Shown: positions 1 to 5,468 of the stretch, piece after piece | How the letters are laid out: each line of letters opens with the position of its first letter | Position numbering within the stretch: position 1 is the first letter of the stretch | Source: Rhodospirillaceae bacterium | GTDB taxonomy: Bacteria; Pseudomonadota; Alphaproteobacteria; Rhodospirillales; Magnetovibrionaceae | Length of the DNA: 6,477 nt | Reading direction: 5' to 3' | Assembly (NCBI GenBank): GCA_029881835.1 | Contig: JAOULV010000084.1 | Location: 1-6,477, forward strand | Program-made: the position numbers and the translations under genes | The notes under the pieces: model-generated | The model's database searches: none | Told to the model about the DNA's origin: nothing | Seen by the model: only the letters and a program-made list of their open reading frames with translations

Positions 1-1844
1 GCCTCATCCGGCCCGGTTTCAGATGCCCAGTATTTTTTTACCTCGGCCTCTACTTCTTCGGCGATGGAAATGGTGGTTTGCAGGTTGTATCCCGGCGGCG
101 GTAAAATGGCACCAATAATTAGGTTGCGGTTCCCTTCGGGCAGGTATTCCAGTTTGGGCAATAACGCCCATGTAACTATGGCCGCAGATACGGTTATCCC
201 CACAACCACCCGTAATGCCAGTTTTTTGTCGTGGGCGATGCGGTGGGTAAATGAAACTATTGTGGCTGTAAATTTTTCCGCCCACGCATCGAGCGATTGC
301 AAGGCGTCAATTTTCGCCGCCCCGATTTCCGCTGTTGGCATTTTTTGCAAAAGCCTGTTGGAAAGTGCCGGAATAACCGTAACCGCCACCAGCAACGAAA
401 GAACCACCGCAACCGATATGGCAACCGCGATATCACGAAATAGCTGTCCGACCTCAAGGTTCATTACCAATATGGGGGCAAAGACCAATACGGTAGTAAG
501 GGCCGAAACCAAAACCGCACCCCACACCTGTTTTGCCCCGTTATAGGCGGCATCGCTGGCTTCACGCCCTTCTTGGCGCAAACGATAAATATTTTCCAAA
601 ACTACAATCGCCGCATCAACCACCATGCCAACGGCAAAGGCAATACCGGCTAGCGAAATTACGTTGATTGACCTGCCCATTGCCGCCATCGCGACAAATG
701 CACCGATGACCGAAACCGGAATGGCAATCGAAATAATTATTGTGGCTGCACCCGAACGCAAAAATAGCAATAAAACAATTCCGGCCAACAAACCGCCAAG
801 CCAGATATTTTGTTGGACCAGATCAATTGCCGAATTGATGTAAACGGTTTCGTCGTACATCTGAATCAGCTCCAGACCTTCTGTTTTAAGCGGCCCGGAA
901 TTGAGCTCTTCAAGCGCCTTGTGTACGCCAGCCATGGTTACAATCACATTTTTCCCGGCATCACCGACAGCGTTCATGATAAGGGTTTGTTCGCCCAGGC
1001 GGCGGATACGTGATGTCGGTTCGCGGTAGCCGTAAACAATTTTGCCAATATCGCCAACCGTAACGCGTGAAATTTGTCCGGTCGCACTATCGCTGATAGA
1101 GCGCACCACTACGTTGCCTACCTGTTCAATTGATGCAAGCTCGCCCTCGGTTCTAACCACATATCGGCGCTTTCCTTCATCAACATTTCCTGCGCTGGCA
1201 GATGAATTGGCGGCGCGAATGGCGTTAACCACGACCGGAACCGTAAGGCCAAAGCGCGCCATGCGTTCTGGGTCAACCACCACACGCATTTCACGTTTCA
1301 TTCCGCCATAAACATTTAATCCGGCAATTCCCTGAACCCGTTCAATTCGGTCTTGCACTACGTTTTCAATAAAATCACCGTAAGTGTGAATGTCGCGCTC
1401 ATTTCCGGGCAAGCGTTTAAGGGTGAACCACGCAATTGGCCGGTCTTCGCTGTCATGGGTTCTAAGGGTTGGTTTGTCCACTTCATCGGGGTATCCGGTA
1501 ATGCGCTCCAGCCTGTTGGAAACCAGCACCAAGGCTTTGTCCATATCCTGATCAAGGGAAAATTCCAGCGTTATGTTGCCGCTACCTTGCCCAGAACGGC
1601 TTGACATGGAATCTAGGCCTTCAAGACCCTTTAATACGTCTTCTTGGCGGTTAATGACTTCGCGTTCTATTTCGGCAGGGGCGGCACCGGGCCAATTAGT
1701 TCTTACTGAAAGAACCGGCTTTCTGATATCCGGGGTTAATTGAATGGGGATGGTTTGCAATGCCAGCAAACCAAACATTACAATCATCAGTACCGCCGCA
1801 ATTACGGCGATGGGCCGATCTATTGCGCTACGGATTAGGTTCAT
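1..1844 (-). CDS. RND-family efflux pump, inner-membrane permease subunit (AcrB/HAE-like), C-terminal part cut by window edge
   Basis: This is the proton-driven inner-membrane pump of a tripartite efflux system. 614 codons are visible of the roughly 1,030 usual for the family, and the frame is open to the window edge. The N-terminus (MNLIRSAIDRPIAVIAAVLM) is a typical RND TM1 start. A porter domain follows, with segments such as NWPGAAPAEIEREV (about 62-75) and a DxDxDKA-type segment near residue 110. The TM2-TM6 bundle begins around residue 335. TM4 carries the family signature GMVVDAAIVVLEN (406-418), with the proton-relay Asp at D410. The neighbouring position, a second Asp in AcrB, is Ala here. 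TM5-TM6 (about 435-480) and the start of the second half (TM7 near residue 535) are also visible. The ATG overlaps the adaptor gene's stop by 4 bp (ATGA), and the GGAG just before it lies inside that gene. The substrate cannot be inferred. The single Asp recalls CusA-type pumps, but the rest looks like the general HAE/acriflavin-resistance group. Confidence 0.95.
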   Translation of the reverse strand, partial: MNLIRSAIDRPIAVIAAVLMIVMFGLLALQTIPIQLTPDIRKPVLSVRTNWPGAAPAEIEREVINRQEDVLKGLEGLDSMSSRSGQGSGNITLEFSLDQDMDKALVLVSNRLERITGYPDEVDKPTLRTHDSEDRPIAWFTLKRLPGNERDIHTYGDFIENVVQDRIERVQGIAGLNVYGGMKREMRVVVDPERMARFGLTVPVVVNAIRAANSSASAGNVDEGKRRYVVRTEGELASIEQVGNVVVRSISDSATGQISRVTVGDIGKIVYGYREPTSRIRRLGEQTLIMNAVGDAGKNVIVTMAGVHKALEELNSGPLKTEGLELIQMYDETVYINSAIDLVQQNIWLGGLLAGIVLLLFLRSGAATIIISIAIPVSVIGAFVAMAAMGRSINVISLAGIAFAVGMVVDAAIVVLENIYRLRQEGREASDAAYNGAKQVWGAVLVSALTTVLVFAPILVMNLEVGQLFRDIAVAISVAVVLSLLVAVTVIPALSNRLLQKMPTAEIGAAKIDALQSLDAWAEKFTATIVSFTHRIAHDKKLALRVVVGITVSAAIVTWALLPKLEYLPEGNRNLIIGAILPPPGYNLQTTISIAEEVEAEVKKYWASETGPDE

Positions 1845-2989
1845 TCTCCGACTGCCTTTATATTTATGTCTTGTTCCGGGCGCAGGCGTTCATTGCCACG
1901 CACAACCACACGATCACCCGGCTGAAGCCCACCAATGACAATAAAGCGTTGGCCAATCGCTTCGCCCAGCGACACAGGCTGCATTTTTGCTTTTCCTTCC
2001 ACAGCCACAAACACTACTTGCTTGCCGCCGCGGTTTAAAACCGCATCCTTGTGAACGGAAATTACCTCGCGAACCGCGCCTGCCGGAATTTCTAATGTTA
2101 CACTTTGGTTGGCGGCGGTGTTTTTAAGCACCGCATCATCCAAAGGCGTGAAGCGGACTTCGCGGGTGCGGGTCTGGGGGTTTTCTTCCGGAACAACGGC
2201 GCGAACCGCACTAATTCCTTTTATTGTATTTCCAATGCGAAAGGGTATTTCGGTTCCTGCTAAAAGCCCGCCAATACGATCTGTTGGAACGGATGCTTCT
2301 ATTTCCATATCAATATCGCTAATCATGCTTACCACCGGCTGGCCGACCGCAAGGTAGCTCCCGCTTTCGGTGTGGACCTTGGTTATTACGCCAGCGTATG
2401 GCGCACGTATGGTTGTGTTGGCTAAATCAATTTCGGCAAGTTTCAAATTGGCGTGGGCGCGAATTAGCTGGGCGTCGGCCTCGGCTGATGCACCTTCGGC
2501 TTTTACTAATTCTTGACGGGCATCGTCAAATCTGGCGGGGCTAAATGCGGAAGATGTTTTTAGCTCTTCCAGCCTTTTTAATTCCTGACGGCGAAGCTCA
2601 ACTTGGGCGCGGGCGATTTTGGTTCTGGCTTTGGCCGCTTCGGTTTCGGCTGCCGCCAGGGCGCGTGACCATTTTACGCTATCGCTATGCAGTAATGCGA
2701 TTTGGTCACCCTTGTTTACCTTATCGCCAACCCTAGCAATAATTTTTAAAACAGGGCCCTTTACCACCACCGAAACCACGCCCGATTGCGCCGAAACCAA
2801 CCTGCCGATTACCGGCACGCTTTGGCGTGCCGTTTCCAGGCGTACATCATCAACGCTTACGGTTGCGCCGCGGTCTTTGTTGCTGTTTTTTTCTTGGGCA
2901 AGGGCATTATTTGTGCCCACGGCAAAAATCGTCACCAAAATTGCGATGAATATATTTTTAAGTTTATTTTGAAAAATCTCGGCTCGCAT
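1841..2989 (-). CDS. Efflux RND transporter periplasmic adaptor subunit (HlyD/MFP family)
   Basis: This 382-residue protein is the periplasmic adaptor that would connect the downstream RND pump to a TolC-like outer-membrane channel. The N-terminus is a signal peptide: a basic start, the hydrophobic segment IFIAILVTIFAVG (13-25), and a likely cleavage after ALA at residue 31. There is no lipobox Cys, so it is probably not a lipoprotein. Domains in order are: first lipoyl half-motif (about 67-103, with VGDKVNKGDQIALL), an Ala/Glu/Lys/Arg-rich helical hairpin (about 104-184), second lipoyl half (TIRAPYAGVITKV, 193-205), beta-barrel (about 226-300), and membrane-proximal domain (about 305-375, ending GLQPGDRVVVRGNERLRP). 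The start is supported by AGAGG at 2997-3001, 7 nt before the ATG. The gene is first in a two-gene operon and overlaps the pump start by 4 bp. No outer-membrane partner is visible. Confidence 0.95.
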   Translation of the reverse strand: MRAEIFQNKLKNIFIAILVTIFAVGTNNALAQEKNSNKDRGATVSVDDVRLETARQSVPVIGRLVSAQSGVVSVVVKGPVLKIIARVGDKVNKGDQIALLHSDSVKWSRALAAAETEAAKARTKIARAQVELRRQELKRLEELKTSSAFSPARFDDARQELVKAEGASAEADAQLIRAHANLKLAEIDLANTTIRAPYAGVITKVHTESGSYLAVGQPVVSMISDIDMEIEASVPTDRIGGLLAGTEIPFRIGNTIKGISAVRAVVPEENPQTRTREVRFTPLDDAVLKNTAANQSVTLEIPAGAVREVISVHKDAVLNRGGKQVVFVAVEGKAKMQPVSLGEAIGQRFIVIGGLQPGDRVVVRGNERLRPEQDINIKAVGE

Positions 2990-3016
2990 TGAAAAACCTC
3001 TTTTGGGTTGTGGGGT

Positions 3017-3045
3017 ATCTTAGGGCCGAATTGGGGTTATTTCAA
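3017..3045 (-). promoter_or_regulatory. Candidate sigma70-type promoter of the efflux operon
   Basis: Read on the minus strand there is TTGAAA (3045-3040), a 17-bp spacer, then TAAGAT (3022-3017). Both hexamers are close to the housekeeping consensus and the spacer is optimal. Transcription would start near 3010, giving a leader of about 20 nt that contains the AGAGG ribosome binding site of the adaptor gene. The position fits the first gene of the operon. The call rests on pattern only; alphaproteobacterial promoters can deviate from this consensus. Confidence 0.6.
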
Positions 3046-3053
3046 TTGAGATA
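3038..3053. promoter_or_regulatory. Imperfect 16-bp palindrome over the -35 box, candidate operator
   Basis: The sequence TATTTCAATTGAGATA is an inverted repeat with a perfect 8-bp core (TCAATTGA, 3042-3049) and one mismatched pair in the arms. It covers the -35 hexamer of the candidate efflux promoter, where a bound dimeric repressor would block RNA polymerase. Local TetR- or MarR-type repressors commonly control RND operons, but no regulator gene is in the window, so the binding protein is unknown. AT-rich palindromes of this size can occur by chance. Confidence 0.35.
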
Positions 3054-3103
3054 GTCAAAATTGGCACCCTTTCATATGGATGGAATGGGGGTTAAAACTG
3101 TAT

Positions 3104-3123
3104 ATTGAAAAATAAATTGAAAA
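3104..3123. repeat. Short direct repeat in the divergent intergenic region
   Basis: ATTGAAAA occurs twice, at 3104-3111 and 3116-3123, with starts 12 bp apart, in the AT-rich stretch upstream of the deacetylase gene. Each copy contains a TTGAAA that could serve as a -35 box, but neither has a good -10 hexamer at the right distance; TAATCT at 3133-3138 is 22 or 10 bp away. It may be part of the deacetylase promoter region or simply A-rich sequence. Nothing else is recognisable between 3054 and 3157. Confidence 0.25.
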
Positions 3124-3157
3124 CTTATCCCTTAATCTAGGTGCATAACCGATAGCC

Positions 3158-4087
3158 ATGAGCACACTTTTTATTACCCATCCATCATCGCTTGCGCACG
3201 ATACCGGGCCCGGACACCCGGAAAGCATCGCCAGATTGCGAGCGATCTTGGCTGAGCTTGAAAAACCCGAATATGAAAACCTTATTCGCGGCGAAGCCCC
3301 GCGTGGTTCGGTTTGGGACATAAAGCGTGTGCATGACGATGATTACATCCAGTCGGTTTTTTCTTCCATTCCAAAAACCGGTCACGCCAATCTTGATGGT
3401 GACACCGTAGCTTCACCGCAAAGCGGTGAAGCGGCGATTTATGCGGTGGGTGGCGCGGTTGCGGCTGTTGATGCGGTTGTAGCGGGCGATGCCGATAACG
3501 CCTTTGTTGCCATGCGCCCGCCCGGCCATCACGCCGAACGCGATAAGGCTATGGGGTTTTGTCTTTTTAATAACGCGGCCATCGCCGCATACCATGCCCG
3601 TCAATTAGATGGGATTGAGCGCGTAGCGGTAATGGATTTTGATGTTCATCATGGCAACGGAACCCAAAGCGCGTTTTGGGATGATGAAAATATGCTTTAT
3701 GCCTCAACCCACCAATCGCCCTGTTATCCCGGTAGCGGGTCGGAGCGCGAGCGCGGTGCATTTGGCAATATCTTAAACGCGACAATCCCTCCCGGTGGCA
3801 GTGGCGAAGACTTTCGCGATGCCTTTGGTTTTATTCGTTCCGGCCTAAAAGATTTTGCCCCCGATTTGCTGATTATATCTGCCGGCTTTGACGCCCATGC
3901 CGATGACCCGCTGGCAGGCCTTAATTTGGTTGAGGATGATTTTAAGTGGATAACCGAACAGTTGATGGCGATAGCCGATATTTCCGCTAAAGGCCGGGTG
4001 GTATCAATACTTGAAGGTGGCTATGACCTTGACGCACTGGCCGCATCCGTTGGGGTCCATGTAAAATGTCTTATGAATGCGGGTTGA
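3158..4087 (+). CDS. Histone deacetylase family protein (zinc-dependent HDAC/AcuC/acetylpolyamine amidohydrolase superfamily)
   Basis: This 309-residue cytoplasmic enzyme should hydrolyse an acetyl-amide bond with a catalytic metal. The whole active site is visible: general-base His pair H124-H125 in RPPGHHAE; metal ligands D162 and H164 in DFDVHHGNGTQ; the third ligand D245 in SAGFDAHADDP; and the transition-state Tyr Y289 in EGGYD. The N-terminus (THPSSLAHDTGPGHPE) matches the usual start of bacterial class II-like members, which fixes the start codon. No good Shine-Dalgarno lies upstream; the nearest is TAGGTG at 3138-3143, 14 nt away. The natural substrate is not predictable: bacterial members act on acetylpolyamines, acetyl-lysine proteins or unknown small amides. 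It lies immediately upstream of xseB-ispA-dxs, an arrangement known from many Alphaproteobacteria, and is transcribed divergently from the efflux operon. Confidence 0.95.
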   Translation: MSTLFITHPSSLAHDTGPGHPESIARLRAILAELEKPEYENLIRGEAPRGSVWDIKRVHDDDYIQSVFSSIPKTGHANLDGDTVASPQSGEAAIYAVGGAVAAVDAVVAGDADNAFVAMRPPGHHAERDKAMGFCLFNNAAIAAYHARQLDGIERVAVMDFDVHHGNGTQSAFWDDENMLYASTHQSPCYPGSGSERERGAFGNILNATIPPGGSGEDFRDAFGFIRSGLKDFAPDLLIISAGFDAHADDPLAGLNLVEDDFKWITEQLMAIADISAKGRVVSILEGGYDLDALAASVGVHVKCLMNAG

Positions 4088-4115
4088 TGTCTTGCTTTAT
4101 GTATAGCAATGGACA
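4088..4115 (+). other. Inverted repeat (hairpin) directly after the deacetylase stop codon
   Basis: TGTCTTGCT (4088-4096) pairs with AGCAA (4105-4109) and GACA (4112-4115), giving a 9-bp stem with a 2-nt bulge and an 8-nt loop. It starts at the base after the TGA stop. The following bases (TAATTTACAC) are AT-rich but form no clean U-tract, so it is at best a weak terminator. It could also protect the 3' end of the message or be an operator, because it overlaps the candidate xseB promoter. Confidence 0.4.
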
Positions 4116-4119
4116 TAAT
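4092..4119 (+). promoter_or_regulatory. Candidate promoter for xseB-ispA
   Basis: TTGCTT (4092-4097) is separated by 16 bp from CATAAT (4114-4119). The -10 matches the housekeeping consensus at five of six positions, the -35 at three. Transcription would begin near 4126, leaving a leader of about 27 nt that contains the xseB ribosome binding site. It lies within the 65-bp gap after the deacetylase gene, so xseB could be expressed from here, by readthrough, or both. Confidence 0.35.
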
Positions 4120-4136
4120 TTACACTGAAACTGAAT

Positions 4137-4152
4137 TTGAGGAATTGAGGAA
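4137..4152 (+). promoter_or_regulatory. xseB: Duplicated ribosome binding site of xseB
   Basis: The octamer TTGAGGAA occurs twice in perfect tandem, ending at the base before the ATG. The upstream copy puts GAGG 10 nt from the start codon, the downstream copy only 2 nt. The upstream one is therefore probably closer to the working distance. It supports the ATG at 4153 as the xseB start. Confidence 0.6.
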
Positions 4153-4428
4153 ATGGCCAAGGCCAGCAAACAGAGCGACAAAAAACCCGAAATACCAGCC
4201 GACATCAAAGCCCTTAGTTTTGAGGAGGCGTTAGGCGAACTAGAAAATATAGTTCGCGATCTTGAGGATGGTTCGGGAGAGCTTGAAAGCGCGATAAAGG
4301 CGTTTGAGCGCGGAACGCATCTAAAACACCACTGCGAACAAAAACTAAAAGAAGCAGAAGCAAGAATTGAAAAAATTATCCCAGACGGCAAAGGTGGGCC
4401 AACCGCCGAACCGGCGGAGTTCGATTAA
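4153..4428 (+). CDS. xseB: Exodeoxyribonuclease VII small subunit
   Basis: This 91-residue protein is the small subunit of exonuclease VII, which together with the large subunit XseA degrades single-stranded DNA to oligonucleotides in the cytoplasm. The family core is clear: LSFEEALGELENIVRDLEDG (residues 21-40), then SGELESAIKAFERG (41-54) and a charged helix (CEQKLKEAEARIEKI, 60-74). This is the usual two-helix hairpin. The length is normal for alphaproteobacterial XseB, and the Lys-rich N-terminal and Pro/Glu-rich C-terminal tails are the variable parts. xseA is not in the window. The stop codon is 2 bp before the ispA start, so the two genes are cotranscribed and probably translationally coupled. 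Confidence 0.95.
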   Translation: MAKASKQSDKKPEIPADIKALSFEEALGELENIVRDLEDGSGELESAIKAFERGTHLKHHCEQKLKEAEARIEKIIPDGKGGPTAEPAEFD

Positions 4429-4430
4429 GG

Positions 4431-5342
4431 GTGCCTAAAAAAAATAAATCAAGCAGCGATGCCTTTGTTGCCCAGTTGAAAAAAACCGGTGCCGGGGTTG
4501 ACGCTATGCTGGACAAGCTGTTGCCAAAACCAAATGGTCCCGAAGGCCGATTGATGGAGGCAGTGCGCTATTCAACCCTTGGTGGGGGAAAACGCATTCG
4601 CCCGTTTTTGACCATTCATTCAGCAGCATTATTTGGGGTGGCAAAAGAAAGTGCCGAACGCACGGCGGCGGCAATTGAAATGATCCATTGTTATTCGCTT
4701 ATTCACGATGACTTACCATCAATGGATGATGATGATTTGCGCCGTGGGATAAAGACCTGCCATATAAAATACGATGAAGCCACAGCCATACTGGCGGGTG
4801 ATGCCCTGCAGGCGTTAGCGTTTGAAGTTTTGGCCGATGAAAAAACCCATCAAGACGCATCCATTAGAATTGAACTGGTTGATGCACTGGCCCGTGCGGC
4901 TGGACCCAAAGGAATGGTCGGCGGGCAAATGCTTGATTTAGTAGCGCATGAACACAATTTTGACATGAGCGAGGTTGCCAGATTACAGCGCATGAAAACC
5001 GGCGCGTTGATAGACGTCTCGTGTTTGGCCGGATGCATTTTAGGCAAGGCATCAGAGCATGCCCGGCACATGCTGCACGGCTATGCCCATGATGTCGGGT
5101 TGGCATTCCAGATAGTTGATGATTTGCTTGATTATGAAGGCGATGAAGAAACCGTTGGCAAAAAGACCGGCAAAGACCAAACCCAAGGAAAAGCCAGCTT
5201 TGTAACCATGCTGGGTGCCGAAGGGGCGCGTGAGCAGGCCAGAGCGCTTTCGGCCCAAGCGGTGGAACACCTTGCAATATATGAAAAAAAGGCCGAACCT
5301 TTAAGGGATTTGGCCAATTTTGTGGTTGAACGGTTGTCCTGA
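4431..5342 (+). CDS. ispA: (2E,6E)-farnesyl diphosphate synthase (geranyltranstransferase)
   Basis: This 303-residue cytoplasmic prenyltransferase condenses dimethylallyl diphosphate with two isopentenyl diphosphates to make farnesyl diphosphate. Visible motifs are GGGKRIRP (51-58, diphosphate binding), the first Asp-rich motif DDLPSMD (93-99) with the two-residue insertion typical of bacterial FPP synthases, GGQMLDL (164-170), KTG (189-191) and the second Asp-rich motif DDLLD (230-234). The residue five before the first motif is Tyr (Y89), an aromatic that limits product length and supports a C15 rather than longer product. Length agrees with E. coli IspA (about 300). The start is GTG, 2 bp after the xseB stop; GGAG at 4416-4419 inside the xseB end is the likely ribosome binding site, with a somewhat long 11-nt spacer. 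GGPP synthase is the main alternative but less likely. Confidence 0.93.
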   Translation: MPKKNKSSSDAFVAQLKKTGAGVDAMLDKLLPKPNGPEGRLMEAVRYSTLGGGKRIRPFLTIHSAALFGVAKESAERTAAAIEMIHCYSLIHDDLPSMDDDDLRRGIKTCHIKYDEATAILAGDALQALAFEVLADEKTHQDASIRIELVDALARAAGPKGMVGGQMLDLVAHEHNFDMSEVARLQRMKTGALIDVSCLAGCILGKASEHARHMLHGYAHDVGLAFQIVDDLLDYEGDEETVGKKTGKDQTQGKASFVTMLGAEGAREQARALSAQAVEHLAIYEKKAEPLRDLANFVVERLS

Positions 5343-5350
5343 TCCATTTT

Positions 5351-5369
5351 GGGGTTTAAAAACCTCTTT
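5351..5369 (+). terminator. Weak terminator-like hairpin after ispA
   Basis: GGGGTT (5351-5356) can pair with AACCTC (5361-5366) through one G-T wobble across a TAAA loop, followed by only three T residues. It begins about 8 bp after the ispA stop. The short stem and poor T-run make it doubtful as an efficient intrinsic terminator, so readthrough into dxs is plausible. The remainder of the 126-bp gap to dxs holds no clear promoter; AT-rich stretches at 5367-5400 lack a matched -35/-10 pair. Confidence 0.3.
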
Positions 5370-5441
5370 AAGAATCAATAATCTGGTATTTAGCATAAAT
5401 CCCAAATCCCACGACAAAACCTTGGGTGCGGCTATCAACCA

Positions 5442-5453
5442 ACACTGAAGTGT
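5442..5453 (+). other. Small inverted repeat just upstream of the dxs ribosome binding site
   Basis: ACACTGAAGTGT is a 12-bp inverted repeat (ACACT/AGTGT) ending 2 nt before AGAGG (5456-5460), the dxs ribosome binding site. As RNA it would form a stem of only 4-5 bp, so an effect on translation is uncertain. No TPP riboswitch or other known leader could be recognised here. Confidence 0.2.
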
Positions 5454-5468
5454 GCAGAGGCAAAAACA

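Noticed and set aside
64..546. 160-codon open frame on the plus strand, opposite the RND pump gene
   Set aside because: It lies wholly antisense to a strongly supported pump coding frame, and its Ala/Thr/Ser-rich product resembles no family; it is a shadow frame.
1042..2038. Several 64-92 codon plus-strand frames opposite the pump and adaptor genes
   Set aside because: All are antisense to clear RND and adaptor reading frames, lack sensible ribosome binding sites and give low-complexity or unfamiliar products.
2990..3157. Possible small gene or RNA in the divergent intergenic region
   Set aside because: The stretch is short and AT-rich and is adequately explained by promoters and leaders; no frame with a ribosome binding site and no strong RNA fold was seen.
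4071..4391. 106-codon minus-strand frame opposite xseB
   Set aside because: It covers the opposite strand of an unmistakable XseB; its Ser/Cys/Phe-rich product is explained by reverse reading of charged helical codons.
4864..5277. 137-codon minus-strand frame inside ispA
   Set aside because: It is antisense to ispA, whose catalytic motifs are intact; the Pro/His/Cys-rich product is typical of a spurious reverse frame.
5343..5468. Possible thiamine-pyrophosphate riboswitch upstream of dxs
   Set aside because: Dxs uses ThDP, so I looked for the conserved THI-box core, but neither the core nor a set of paired stems is present.
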